Shown: positions 52,753 to 63,595 of the stretch, piece after piece
Position numbering within the stretch: the first letter of the stretch is position 1
Layout of the letters: each line of letters opens with the position of its first letter
Source: Peribacillus faecalis
Lineage (GTDB): Bacteria > Bacillota > Bacilli > Bacillales > DSM-1321
Reading direction: 5' to 3'
DNA length: 64,000 bases
Assembly (NCBI RefSeq): GCF_014712675.1
Contig: NZ_JACXSI010000014.1
Span: forward strand, 1-64,000
The notes under the pieces: generated by a model
What the model was told of the DNA's origin: nothing
Seen by the model: only the letters and a program-made list of their open reading frames with translations
The model's database searches: none
Position numbers and translations under genes: made by a program

Positions 52753-54855
52753 TTATTTTTTATCTTTCTCAAAAAACATAATCAATGATGGAAGCAGCAT
52801 ACCACGAACAAGGAATGTATCCATCAAAATACCTACAGCTACGATGAAACCGAATATGAATAAGTCGGCAATCGGCATTGTCATAAGTGCTGCGAATGTT
52901 GCTGCCAAGATTAGACCAGCTGAGGAAATGACGCCGCCTGTGTTGCGGATTGCAATTTCCAACGCGTCCTTCACTTTATGTTTCTTACGTTCTTCTAGGA
53001 ATCTTGAAACTAGAATAATATTGTAGTCGATTCCGAGAGCAACCAGGAAGATGAAGGCATAAACCGGTACACGTGTGCTTACTGCATCGAAGCCGAAGAA
53101 CACATCGATAAGGAAAATACCTAACCCTAGTGCTGATAAGTAAGAAACAAGAATTGTAGCCATCATGTAGAATGGCATTTTGAAAGATTTCGTCAATACA
53201 AACAATAATACTAGAATTAAAATTGTTTCCATAATCACAATTTTGTATATATCACTGTTATTGACAGCGCGCTCATCGACAAGTTTCGGCGTTACACCGC
53301 TGTAGTAAAGATCACCGGAAACATCGGCATTTTTAAGCATCTCATCGCTGTTGTCGCGAATTTCTTCCATTTGGTCAATCGCTTCAACCGAATATGGATT
53401 CAAATCAAAAGCAAGACTGTATTTTACTGCCTTAGCATCTTCTGAAGTATTTGTTAAACGGACAGATGCAACGTCAGGCTGATCAGCAAGCTCTGCTCTT
53501 ACTGCTTCGATATCCGCTTCAGTTAACGCTTTATCGCTTTCTAATAAAATCGATGTCGGTGCTAATTCGCCTTTATCATACTCTGCTTCAACAATTTCAT
53601 ATCCTACACGAGAAGGCAAGTCTTCAGGGAAGGATTTCACACTATCAAATTCAAAATCTAAATTAAACACATTAAACGCTGTAACTGCCATTAGAATAGC
53701 GACAATACCGCCTGCTAGTCCCGGTTTATTGACAACAAACTTGGCAACCGGTCCCCAGAAGCCATGCTTCACTTCTTTTGTTTCACCGTATTTCGGAACT
53801 TTCGGCCAGAACGATTTACGTCCGAATAATGTGAATAATGCCGGTACTAATGTGACAGAAGCCAGCATGATGATAACCATCGCTGTACCGAACACAGGCG
53901 CGAAGTTTTGATAATCACGGAAGTCTGCAAAGAACAGAACAAGCATCGCTGCTAATACTGTGCCGCCGGCCAAGAATACCGGTTCTCCGGAAGCGTGCAT
54001 CGCATACTTCATCGCATCAAACTTGCTTTCATAATGGTTCAGCTCCTCACGGAAACGCGAGAAAATGAACAATGAATAGTCGATTACTGCTGCAAACAGC
54101 AAGATACTCATAATCGAAGTTGTTGAGTTATTGATTTCCAAACCGCCAGCACCTAATAATGCTACCGTCTGGTTCGTTACTTGGTATACAATCACCGTCG
54201 CCAATAGCGGAATTAACGCTAATAGTGGAGAACGGTAGATGACAATCAGAAGTACGAGAATAATTCCAACAGTCGCTGCAAGCAATACAAAGTCTGCTTC
54301 TTCAAACAGCTTTAATGTATCGCCGGCAATTCCGGCAGGTCCTGTAACATAAAAGCTTGTATCTGCCATTTTTTCTGCTTTATCATTTCCGATTTCAGCA
54401 ATTTTATCTACTGTATCACCAATGCCACGGTTGTCCAAAGATGGATCAAGCGTTACCGGCACGATGATTGTAGACTGCTCTTCAGATGTAAATGCTTGAA
54501 GAGCTTGAGGCGGCAATTGCGTGAGATCGATTACTTCATCGACACCTTTAATATCAGCATCGACAATCGCTTTCATAATTTCCGTTGCTTCCTCTATATT
54601 TACTTCGCCTTTCTCATTATGGAATACGAGAATACCCGGCGTTCCCTGATCATTCGGGAAATACTCTTCCAGTTTTTCACTAGCAATAATCGATTGTGCA
54701 TCATCCGGCAACGACTGGAAATTCGTCACCTTATAATCTCCCAATTTCGGGCCGGCACTTAGACCGATCATCAGCACTAGCCATGCGACAATCGTAATCC
54801 ACATACCGCGTTTTGTTGTTACCCAATCGGTAATAGGTCTTAAAAATGACTTCAT
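52753..54855 (-). CDS. MMPL/RND-family transporter
   Basis: This 700-aa exporter has 12 predicted helices in two blocks, with two extracellular loops (~60-170 and ~390-510). Each half carries a conserved Asp-Tyr: AAVIDYSLFIFSRFREE and ALGIDYNIILVSRFLEE. Substrates of MMPL proteins include lipids and drugs. The ATG chosen follows GGAGG by 5 bases. The gene precedes the HssRS-like genes on the same strand and may be their target. Confidence 0.87.
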   Translation of the reverse strand: MKSFLRPITDWVTTKRGMWITIVAWLVLMIGLSAGPKLGDYKVTNFQSLPDDAQSIIASEKLEEYFPNDQGTPGILVFHNEKGEVNIEEATEIMKAIVDADIKGVDEVIDLTQLPPQALQAFTSEEQSTIIVPVTLDPSLDNRGIGDTVDKIAEIGNDKAEKMADTSFYVTGPAGIAGDTLKLFEEADFVLLAATVGIILVLLIVIYRSPLLALIPLLATVIVYQVTNQTVALLGAGGLEINNSTTSIMSILLFAAVIDYSLFIFSRFREELNHYESKFDAMKYAMHASGEPVFLAGGTVLAAMLVLFFADFRDYQNFAPVFGTAMVIIMLASVTLVPALFTLFGRKSFWPKVPKYGETKEVKHGFWGPVAKFVVNKPGLAGGIVAILMAVTAFNVFNLDFEFDSVKSFPEDLPSRVGYEIVEAEYDKGELAPTSILLESDKALTEADIEAVRAELADQPDVASVRLTNTSEDAKAVKYSLAFDLNPYSVEAIDQMEEIRDNSDEMLKNADVSGDLYYSGVTPKLVDERAVNNSDIYKIVIMETILILVLLFVLTKSFKMPFYMMATILVSYLSALGLGIFLIDVFFGFDAVSTRVPVYAFIFLVALGIDYNIILVSRFLEERKKHKVKDALEIAIRNTGGVISSAGLILAATFAALMTMPIADLFIFGFIVAVGILMDTFLVRGMLLPSLIMFFEKDKK

Positions 54856-55045
54856 AATAGCCTCCTTCATTCTTAGAACGGTACAAAAATCCCATTCCTC
54901 TACTAGTCTAGTATGACATATCAAACTAAACTGAAAATAAACTTTATGTTACAGTCTAGTGGAAATGAAATTCTACTATTTTACATTTCCCTCTAGTTCT
55001 TACTTTAAACTACAGTATCCTTTTTAGACAATTTTTAAAGCATAA

Positions 55046-55078
55046 AAAACTAGCTAAGGAACTTCCCTAGCTAGTTTT
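55046..55078 (-). terminator. Terminator of the phospho-glucosidase gene
   Basis: AAAACTAGCTAAGGAA pairs with TTCCCTAGCTAGTTTT, 48 bases past the gene. Confidence 0.8.
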
Positions 55079-55125
55079 ATTCTGTAATATTTATATAGAA
55101 GCTGTTAAGCAGTTCCCCAAAGGAA

Positions 55126-56583
<1,458 letters not shown>

Positions 56584-56705
56584 TTACCTCCATCAGCTAT
56601 AAAAAGTAGAGTCATTAATAAGCTTATGGACTAATTGTAGCTTGAACCTATCGAAAAAAATATAGCTCTCGACGATCTAGTCTGTTTTCACGCGAGTAGT
56701 TATTT

Positions 56706-56721
56706 GTTACATAAAAGTAAC
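56706..56721. promoter_or_regulatory. Candidate RpiR operator
   Basis: GTTAC-ATAAAA-GTAAC is a perfect short inverted repeat in the divergent region between the glucosidase and the regulator. Confidence 0.45.
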
Positions 56722-56787
56722 GCTATGTTTCTTACTATTATTGCTGTTATACTAAAGAAAGAAGGTTTTTCCGGAAGGAGAATATTA

Positions 56788-57513
56788 TTGTTTACTAACG
56801 AATCTATTGCTTCATTTAACGAACTCGAAACATCTTTATATAAATACATATGTGAGAATATGAACAAAGTTGTGTATATGCGAATTCGTGAATTGGCCGA
56901 TGAAACGCATGTATCAACAGCTACCATATTGCGTTTTTGCCGTAAACTCGGCTGTGACGGATTTCCTGAATTCAAAGCGAGACTGAAATTATCGCTTCAG
57001 AAAGAAATCAAAACTGATTTAAAAAATCCTGAATACATGTTGATGGAATTTGTCGGCCGCACTTTGAAAGGCAATTTACAGGAGCAGATTAAGAAAGCGG
57101 CTGAAACGATTACAAAGACTGATCGCGTTACTTTTATCGGGAACGGAAGCTCCGGAATCTTAGCCGAGTATGGAGCCCGCTATTTCTCCAGCATCGGCAA
57201 GTTATCTTTATTTATAAAAGACCCGCTCTTCCCGATTCATGATAATTGTTTTCCGAACAGCACCGTCATTGCCTTGTCAGTTACCGGGGAAAACCCCTTT
57301 ACAATCAGTCATCTGAATCAACTGAAGAAAATAGGCAGCAAAATCGTCAGCATCACAAATAATGAGCATTCGACAATTGCCAAAATGGCTGATGTGAACA
57401 TCTCATACTACGTAGCTGAACAAAAAATTGAAAACGCTAATATTACAACCCAAGTGCCGGTCGTTTATATACTTGAAGCATTGGCAAGGGAAGTACATCA
57501 ACTGAAAAAATAA
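56788..57513 (+). CDS. MurR/RpiR-family sugar-phosphate regulator
   Basis: This 241-aa protein has an N-terminal HTH_6 domain (MRIRELADETHVSTATILRF) and a SIS sugar-phosphate domain (~95-235, FIGNGSSGILAEY and ALSVTGENPF). The TTG start follows GGAAGGAG by 7 bases; a longer frame upstream is not supported. It diverges from the 6-phospho-beta-glucosidase and is its likely regulator. Confidence 0.87.
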   Translation: MFTNESIASFNELETSLYKYICENMNKVVYMRIRELADETHVSTATILRFCRKLGCDGFPEFKARLKLSLQKEIKTDLKNPEYMLMEFVGRTLKGNLQEQIKKAAETITKTDRVTFIGNGSSGILAEYGARYFSSIGKLSLFIKDPLFPIHDNCFPNSTVIALSVTGENPFTISHLNQLKKIGSKIVSITNNEHSTIAKMADVNISYYVAEQKIENANITTQVPVVYILEALAREVHQLKK

Positions 57514-57556
57514 GAAGGTGGCTGACGGATGTTCCTTCAGCCACCTTCTTATTTTA
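57509..57556 (+). terminator. Terminator of the RpiR gene
   Basis: AATAAGAAGGTGGCTGA and TCAGCCACCTTCTTATT form a perfect 17-bp stem. Bases 57557-57776 beyond it hold no gene that I can support. Confidence 0.88.
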
Positions 57557-57776
57557 TGTACTTTATTACTATTTCCTGAATAAATAAGCAAAGTTCCCCT
57601 CCCACTAAGCGTATTGCGATGGCAGACCATAAGCCGGAAATCGCCTGGCACCTCCGTTACAATCCCAATCACAATAGCGAAAATAAAAATTTTACTACGA
57701 CATACATAACTATGCACGCTCACTTTTATGTTGATTTAGTTATAAATCGATAACCTATTTGATACACTATCAGATT

Positions 57777-57808
57777 GTAAAAAAGACCAATCGTTTTACG
57801 ATTGGCCC
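57777..57808 (-). terminator. Terminator of the small hypothetical gene
   Basis: On the minus strand CCAATCGT pairs with ACGATTGG, followed by a T run; the stem begins at the stop codon. Confidence 0.8.
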
Positions 57809-58005
57809 TTAGCTATTAAATAGCCTGTCTCATTATCTTTACCTAAAACAAATCGTGTTCCAGCGTCATTCACATAGGTATCGATAATGTGTTCTTTATT
57901 TATGCTGACACTTTCAAGATGATAGCCATCTTGAAGTAATCGCGCTTCTATTTGCCCGTCTAGAGTATGTGAGTATGGGATATGTTGATGAATAGTTTCC
58001 ATCAT
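57796..58005 (-). CDS. Hypothetical small cytoplasmic protein
   Basis: This 69-aa protein begins MMETIHQHIPYSHTLDGQIE. It has no membrane segment or Cys motif and looks like a small alpha/beta fold. The ATG lies about 9 bases after AAGGAAG, and a terminator overlaps its stop. I do not recognise the family with confidence. Confidence 0.65.
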   Translation of the reverse strand: MMETIHQHIPYSHTLDGQIEARLLQDGYHLESVSINKEHIIDTYVNDAGTRFVLGKDNETGYLIAKGQS

Positions 58006-58195
58006 GATCAAGCACTTCCTTGTTATTGTTAAAATAATTCCCAATATGTATATACCCGTTTATAATTAAATTTAAATATTTTTATATATTTAATTATTCC
58101 TGCCTTTACAGGAAAATAAAAACTAAAACATAACGATTATTTTTTTGGTAGTATAATATATATCAAAATAATAAGTGAGGAAGAAACCAATACAC

Positions 58196-58846
58196 ATGGC
58201 TAATACACACACTTTTTCAAAAGGAGAGGAAATTGCAAACGCGATTTCCCATGGTATCGGGGCATTATTAAGTATTGCGGCACTAGTCTTGCTTATCGTG
58301 TTTTCTTCAATACATGGAAGCGCTTGGCATATTGTCAGTTTCACGATTTTCGGTTCGACAATGCTGCTTCTGTATTTAGCATCGACATTGTGCCACAGCT
58401 TACCGCCAGGCAAGGCAAAGTATGTCTTTGAAATATTTGATCATTCGTCAATTTATCTGTTTATTGCTGGCACTTATACGCCCTTCCTGCTCGTTGTTGT
58501 GAAAGGCGCATTAGGCTGGACGTTATTCGGAATTGTCTGGGGCATTGCGGTTGGAGGCATCATTTTCAAATCGTTCTTTGTTCAGAAATACTTAATGACG
58601 TCAACCATCTTGTATGTAGTAATGGGTTGGCTGATTGTCTTTGCTTGGCCATCTTTAACAGCCGCAATGGATCCTAAAGGCATTCTATTATTAGTACTGG
58701 GCGGCATACTATATACTGTCGGAGCTGTTTTTTATGTATGGCGCGGATTTAAGTACCATCATTTCATCTGGCATCTGTTTGTCATTGCTGGCTCAATCAT
58801 GCACTTTTTCTGTGTGCTATTCTACGTTTTGCCGATTGAGCGCTAA
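58196..58846 (+). CDS. Hemolysin III / PAQR-family membrane protein
   Basis: This 216-aa protein has seven helices. The conserved metal-site pattern is visible: the first part in NAISHGIGALLS, then STLCHSLPPGKAKYVFEIFDHSSIYLFIAGTYTP described in pieces (Ser/His/Asp at ~60-85), and the late His pair in FIWHLFVIAGSIMHFF. Function in bacteria is not settled. The ATG is 12 bases after GAGGAAG; a GTG at 58175 is also open. A terminator follows. Confidence 0.87.
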   Translation: MANTHTFSKGEEIANAISHGIGALLSIAALVLLIVFSSIHGSAWHIVSFTIFGSTMLLLYLASTLCHSLPPGKAKYVFEIFDHSSIYLFIAGTYTPFLLVVVKGALGWTLFGIVWGIAVGGIIFKSFFVQKYLMTSTILYVVMGWLIVFAWPSLTAAMDPKGILLLVLGGILYTVGAVFYVWRGFKYHHFIWHLFVIAGSIMHFFCVLFYVLPIER

Positions 58847-58880
58847 AACAACAATCCTATTGAAGGATTGTTGTTTTTTT
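58847..58880 (+). terminator. Terminator of the hemolysin III gene
   Basis: AACAACAATCC pairs with GGATTGTTGTT and is followed by T residues. Confidence 0.88.
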
Positions 58881-59009
58881 GAGAACCCTTACAACTAGTA
58901 AATATTGCTTTATTCACTCAGAACACCTTACTACTCTATCGTTATGCTATACTTTTAATTGTCTCTCAATAAGGGAAAACAACCAGAAAAATCAATGGAG
59001 GGATTACAA

Positions 59010-59246
59010 ATGAGTTGTGGATGTTCAAACTTAAAAGATGGAAAAGCAATCGCAGATCTTGTGCGAAGCAAAGGAAAAGAAAACCTTCCTCCGTTAGTTG
59101 AGCACGAAATCGCATGTGAATGCGGAGAAAACTTTACTATGGAAACAGTTATTATGAACTGTCCAAAATGTGAAATGACATATGCCGTTACTCCATGCAG
59201 TTCAGATGAAATTAACAACATCAAGCCTGCAGGAATTAACTATTAA
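59010..59246 (+). CDS. Small Cys-rich zinc-ribbon-like protein
   Basis: This 78-aa protein has CGC at residues 3-5, CEC at ~37-39, CPKC at ~52-55 and one more Cys near residue 63. CEC plus CPKC can form one zinc ribbon. GGAGGG lies 7 bases before the ATG. I recognise it only as a conserved-looking hypothetical. It is followed at once by structured repeat copy K. Confidence 0.75.
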   Translation: MSCGCSNLKDGKAIADLVRSKGKENLPPLVEHEIACECGENFTMETVIMNCPKCEMTYAVTPCSSDEINNIKPAGINY

Positions 59247-59254
59247 TAGATTAG

Positions 59255-59613
59255 AAAAACCGTTACTGGTCCTTTTTGGTTAAACGCATACTCAAGATTT
59301 GCAGTAAACTTCAGATGACTACTATCTTATGAAATGTTACCAATCAAAAAGGAGCCATGCGGGAACCGAAAAGCGGAAGCGGCTGGCCGCTGCAGCTAGA
59401 CATAGACTAAGTAGGAACAGCGACTAAGAGCGCTACGTCCTGTAGCAACGTCGCTGTGACTCTCATCGTGAGAGTCCCACACAAGAAACCCACCTTTGTT
59501 TTCTTTTGGGAGGCAGGAGGGGAACATCGGCTAAAGGCGCCACGTCCTTTGGCAACGCCGATATGACCTACATCCTGTAGGCCTCCGAGCATGGCAGGTA
59601 TAAGGTTAGACAC
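59255..59613 (+). ncRNA. Structured repeat RNA, copy K (modules X and Y, longest)
   Basis: It starts 8 bases after the stop codon. The long stem is tcctttttggtt/aatcaaaaagga, again co-varied. GCGGAAGCGGCTGG ... GCAGCTAGACA is inserted. Module X (ACAGCGAC ... ACGTCCTGTAG ... GTCGCTGT, CTCTC/GAGAG) lies before the apical hairpin, and module Y (ACATCGGC ... ACGTCCTTTGG ... GCCGAT, CCTACATCCTGTAGG) lies after it. The end is GCATGGCAGGTATAAGGTT. Confidence 0.8.
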
Positions 59614-59654
59614 CATTGAAAACAGCGTTCGGCCATTGCCGGCGCTGTTTTTTG

Positions 59655-59710
59655 CGTAATGCTCTCAAGTTCCGCACGATCGCTCTCAAATTCAATATCA
59701 CCTGCCGGAT
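59655..59710 (-). repeat. Array 4: two degenerate units of the array-1 type
   Basis: On the minus strand GAGAGCGATCGTGCGGAACTT and GAGAGC recur at 21-base spacing, like array 1. Confidence 0.5.
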
Positions 59711-59842
59711 TTGAGTAAAACTGGATCTTCGTTCACTAAAAAAGACTGGAAATCTATCAAAAAAGCAAAAATTTTAACAAAAATCCAGTTTATTTTAGTG
59801 ATTTTGCTTGGGAGTTACTAAGTTTATGCTAGTTTCATTGTA

Positions 59843-60055
59843 TAGCAGCTAAAACATAGCGCCTTCAAGCTAATGATAGCGTCGTGAAATGAAAGATAGC
59901 GTCGTCCCAACGAATAATTGCGCGGTATTTGAAATTATAGCGTCTTCGCGATGAAAAATAGCGCGGTGCACAAAATTATAGCGTCTTCGCTGACAATGAT
60001 TGCGCGGTCTGATAAAACATTGCGCCCTCAGCGCACGGATAGCGCCATCAACATA
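59843..60055. repeat. Array 3: about ten units of a 20-21-bp repeat
   Basis: ATAGCG or ATTGCG recurs every 20-21 bases, with the next bases alternating between TCGTC/TCTTC and CGGTnn (ATAGCGTCGTC, ATTGCGCGGTA, ATAGCGTCTTC, ATAGCGCGGTG and so on). Bases 59711-59842 between arrays 4 and 3 hold only AT-rich DNA with scattered inverted repeats. Confidence 0.82.
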
Positions 60056-60150
60056 GAATCCTCAAATCTGCCCCTGCTCTTTATCACTTCTTAATGCACA
60101 AACAACCGCATACGATGTACTAGGGCCAAATAATTGAAAGGTGGTATGAA

Positions 60151-60765
60151 ATGAATGCTCCATTTCCCTCTCTGACCGTGACCGGAAACGGAAAAGTCAC
60201 TGCACAAGCAAATGCTGTTCAGCTACAAATAGAAGTCATTACAAAAGGCAACGATGCTTCAGATGCCCAACAGGAAAATGCACAAATTATGAATCGCGTC
60301 ATTCAAGGTCTTACAGATGCGGGCATCCCAAAAGAAAATATTCAAACAGTCATTTACACAGTCTCGCCAACCTATAATTACATCGAAGGCAAACAAATCT
60401 TTAATGGATTTGAAGTCATCAATGCCATCTCCGTTAAGATTAACGATATAGATCAAGTTGGCAATGTTATTGATGCAGCCGTGCAAAACGGAGCAAACCG
60501 TCTATCTTCCTTGCAATTCACCGTCGATAACCCAGACTACTATTACCGGCAAGCACTCAGTCTCGCCCTGCATAATGCACAACTGAAAGCTAGAACAATT
60601 GCGGAAACGATGCAGCTCTCTCTGTACCCGCAACCGATTGAAATATTAGAGGAATCCATCGCCATGCCCCCTGTTCTCTTCAAGACCGCTGAACTATCAT
60701 CGACTCCAATTGAGCAAGGTCAGATGACAATAAGCGCAGCAGTGCGGGTGACTTTTCGCTATTAA
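60151..60765 (+). CDS. SIMPL-domain (DUF541) protein
   Basis: This 204-aa protein spans a single SIMPL/DUF541 domain, with FPSLTVTGNGKVTAQANAVQ at the start and IQTVIYTVSPTYNY in the middle. It has no signal peptide, unlike many relatives, so it is probably cytoplasmic. Function is unknown. AAAGGTGG precedes the ATG. It converges with the SDR remnant. Confidence 0.84.
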   Translation: MNAPFPSLTVTGNGKVTAQANAVQLQIEVITKGNDASDAQQENAQIMNRVIQGLTDAGIPKENIQTVIYTVSPTYNYIEGKQIFNGFEVINAISVKINDIDQVGNVIDAAVQNGANRLSSLQFTVDNPDYYYRQALSLALHNAQLKARTIAETMQLSLYPQPIEILEESIAMPPVLFKTAELSSTPIEQGQMTISAAVRVTFRY

Positions 60766-61137
60766 ACGATTTCACCATTCCTCTATCGAATAAGAAACTT
60801 TGTCCTATAATGTATGTATTCGCGCCGGAAAGCAGGAACGCCACAAACTTCGCAAACTCTTCGTGCTTTCCGTATCTTCCTAAAGGGATCCTGCTAATCG
60901 CCATTATCATTCGGATCCGTGATATCTACCACACAGTAAGATACCTACACCAATATTTGTCAGTTCTTCCTACGCCGCAACAAGCTTCTCTTCACTTCTC
61001 ACAGAAAGCATCACATTCGCTCCCTCACGCAGAAGGAAGACAGCTATCACCTTCCCTAGTCCTTGACTTGATGTAATCACTAGAGCATTATTATTTTGTA
61101 ATCCTATATCTATGTTCACAGTTTCAATATACTTCAT
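60755..61137 (-). pseudogene. Short-chain dehydrogenase/reductase remnant
   Basis: The minus strand reads ALVITSSQGLGKVIAVFLLR and GANVMLSVRSEEKLVAA, which is an SDR cofactor-binding start. It is then broken by a stop, and VDITDPND reappears in another frame. The sequence jumps directly to ISRIPLGRYGKHEEFAKFVA and IIGQSFLFDRGMVKSF, an SDR C-terminus. Roughly 110 internal residues, including the catalytic Ser-Tyr-Lys region, are missing. The gene is dead. Bases 61138-61394 beyond it hold only the BCCT promoter region. Confidence 0.85.
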
Positions 61138-61394
61138 TATTAAAAATCATCCAGAATGCCGATGTGCGCTAGCTAAATTCCATTGCAAAATAACCGCTTT
61201 CAATTAAGTGAGGCGGACTCTCACCTGTCCTACCGCGTTTAGCGCTGAACTCTAGTCCCTTGTTCTCTAATCAACAAGTCATATGATTACCGTTTAAGGT
61301 TTAAATTTTGGAATATTTGAATAATTTTTCTTGTTATGCTATCGTTATTGTGAAGTATTAATATAAGAATAATTAGGAGGGAATATAGAATGAG

Positions 61395-62909
61395 GTGCTG
61401 AAAATTAAAAATAAAAATATTGTTTTAAGTGTTTCTTTATCTGTGATCGGAATCATCATCGTTTGGGGTCTTATACCGGAGAGTTGGCTTGGGAGCTATA
61501 GCCTTCACAACGTAATGGGAAATACTAATTCCTTTATATTGAAAAAATTCGGATGGTACTACTCGTTATTTTTAGCCGCAGGTTTAATTCTTGTCATTTA
61601 TCTAATTTTCTCTAAATATGGGTCAATTAAACTGGGAAAAGATAATGACTCTCCACAATTCAGCTATCTTACCTGGCTGTCTATGCTATTTTCGGCAGGA
61701 ATGGGAATCGGCTTAGTCTTTTTTGGTATATCAGAGCCTTTATCACATTTGAATTCCCCGTTATCTGATGGGATGAGTGAAAACGAACGTATACGATTTG
61801 CTATGATTTATTCATTTTTCCACTGGGGCTTGCAGCCTTGGGCCATTTATTCAATAGTCGCCCTCATCATTGCATATTTCACCTTTCGCAAAGGAAAATC
61901 GTATTTAATCAGTTCCTGCGTTACTCCTTTATTTAGGACATCTTCTTCATCCAAAACAAATAATGCAGTTGATATTTTTGCTATACTTGCAACTGTCTTC
62001 GGGATTATACCAAGTATCGGAATCGGAGCCCAGCAAATATCAGGAGGATTGAGTTATTTATTTCCCAAAATAGATAACACACTCTCTCTACAGCTGATCA
62101 TCATTATTGTGTTTACTTTTTTATTCCTTTATTCTGCTCAATCAGGATTAAAAAGAGGTATTAAATATTTGAGTAACATCAATGTCTTCCTTGCAGCTTT
62201 CCTACTGCTGTTCGTTCTGTTCTCAGGTCCGACCATGTTTATAATGGATTTCTTCACAACGATTCTAGGTTCGTATATACAACAACTGCCTCAAATGTCA
62301 TTGAGATTGAATCCATTGAACCCGGAAGGTGCGGCCTATATTCAAGATTGGACCATTTTTTACTGGGGTTGGTGGATTTCATGGACACCATTCGTCGGGA
62401 TTTTCATTGCCAGAATCTCTAAAGGACGGACAATTAGAGAATTCTTAAGTGGTGTTGTTATCGTCCCTTCCTTAATCTGTATGTTTTGGTTCACTGTATT
62501 TGGCGGAGCCTCAATTTACATAGACAAATTCATGGATGGGTCAGTAGCTGAACAAATAGCAGCTAATGGTAACGAAATCGGTCTGTTTGCGTTATTGGAG
62601 CATTTTCATTTCTCTAGCTTTACAACGATACTCGGTATGATATTAATAGCGATTTTCTTTATTACTTCCGCCGATTCAGCTACTTTTGTCGTTTCGATGC
62701 TGTCTTCGGATGGCTCTCTTAATCCCCCTAATAAAGTTAAATTTTTATGGGGGATAGTTCTATCGTTATTAGCATGTGTACTGTTAGTAATCGGCGGGCT
62801 CTCCTCGCTGCAAACTGCTGCAATCATAGGTGCACTGCCTTTTTCTTTTATAATTATCTGGATGGTCATATCCTTTATACAATCTTTGAAAGAAGAAAAA
62901 TTACAATAG
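61395..62909 (+). CDS. BCCT-family betaine/carnitine/choline transporter
   Basis: This 504-aa transporter has 12 helices and takes up compatible solutes such as glycine betaine. It shows the family signature DWTIFYWGWWISWTPFVGIF with FIARISKGRTIREF, and the aromatic box in helix 8. The start is odd. AGGAGG lies 14 bases before the GTG, and between them is a complete mini-ORF, ATGAGGTGCTGA, that overlaps the GTG. Translation may depend on re-initiation. Osmotic regulation is expected from the family. Confidence 0.88.
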   Translation: MLKIKNKNIVLSVSLSVIGIIIVWGLIPESWLGSYSLHNVMGNTNSFILKKFGWYYSLFLAAGLILVIYLIFSKYGSIKLGKDNDSPQFSYLTWLSMLFSAGMGIGLVFFGISEPLSHLNSPLSDGMSENERIRFAMIYSFFHWGLQPWAIYSIVALIIAYFTFRKGKSYLISSCVTPLFRTSSSSKTNNAVDIFAILATVFGIIPSIGIGAQQISGGLSYLFPKIDNTLSLQLIIIIVFTFLFLYSAQSGLKRGIKYLSNINVFLAAFLLLFVLFSGPTMFIMDFFTTILGSYIQQLPQMSLRLNPLNPEGAAYIQDWTIFYWGWWISWTPFVGIFIARISKGRTIREFLSGVVIVPSLICMFWFTVFGGASIYIDKFMDGSVAEQIAANGNEIGLFALLEHFHFSSFTTILGMILIAIFFITSADSATFVVSMLSSDGSLNPPNKVKFLWGIVLSLLACVLLVIGGLSSLQTAAIIGALPFSFIIIWMVISFIQSLKEEKLQ

Positions 62910-62975
62910 ATTTATAGATTTTAAATAATCCCTACAGCTAATTTTTTTATATTTTAATACTTCGTTTTCTATATT

Positions 62976-63014
62976 AAACGGACACAGAATCGAAGTCAGG
63001 TTCTGTGTCCGTTT
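62976..63014. terminator. Bidirectional terminator
   Basis: AAACGGACACAGAA and TTCTGTGTCCGTTT form a perfect 14-bp stem between the convergent BCCT and DUF3231 genes. Confidence 0.88.
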
Positions 63015-63019
63015 GAAAT

Positions 63020-63538
63020 TCAGCCCTCTTTATTCTTCGTCTCCATATGAAGCGGAGGCGGTACAAGCCAGCCTTTTTCTTTCATGATTTTCAAAAGTGC
63101 CGCTCCATCCTTGAGGCTTTTCGCACTTTGCTGAGCCAGCATCAATGCGACATCTTCCCTGATGCATTGACCAATTAATGCGCTCATCGCGCTTAAACCA
63201 GTTGTGATATCGCGCGCAATCGCAACTGCCACTTGCGCATCCATCAATCGGGCACCAGCAGGTATTTGTTCAATATCGACATCCGGTCTTTCAGCAGGTG
63301 TCGGGGGGACTGCAATATCATTAGCAACTAGCACTTTCTCGACTTCTTCAATGCTCGGCTTGATGCTATTGTTGATGACATCCTTAATAAAATCCTTTAA
63401 GTCCTTATCACCAGTGTGATTATAATAAACTTGATACCCGTCCAGAGCCGCTTTTGCCGCCGTAAGTTGCGCATACAGTCCATAAACCTCGCCATAATGC
63501 AACGGTTCTTTTTGCGGATTGCCGCTTAAAATTCCCAT
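63020..63538 (-). CDS. DUF3231 family protein
   Basis: This is a 172-aa all-helical, cytoplasmic protein of the DUF3231 family, common in spore formers and of unknown function. It has the family start MGILSGNPQKEPLHYGEVYG and the proline-rich VPPTPAERPDVD. The ATG follows GGAGTGA; ten upstream in-frame codons are not used. Confidence 0.82.
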   Translation of the reverse strand: MGILSGNPQKEPLHYGEVYGLYAQLTAAKAALDGYQVYYNHTGDKDLKDFIKDVINNSIKPSIEEVEKVLVANDIAVPPTPAERPDVDIEQIPAGARLMDAQVAVAIARDITTGLSAMSALIGQCIREDVALMLAQQSAKSLKDGAALLKIMKEKGWLVPPPLHMETKNKEG

Positions 63539-63595
63539 AATGTCACTCCATTCAGTATTTGAATTCAATAATAGTATGAGAAATGATACGCTGGT

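Noticed and set aside
57403-57723. 106-codon minus-strand ORF downstream of the RpiR gene
   Set aside because: It runs through a perfect terminator and the RpiR coding region antisense, and it has no ribosome site or family similarity.
59407-59616. 69-codon ORF antisense to copy K
   Set aside because: It lies wholly within the structured RNA and has no initiation signals.
60680-60910. 76-codon ORF as an intact small gene
   Set aside because: It is the C-terminal scrap of a broken SDR gene and overlaps the SIMPL gene.
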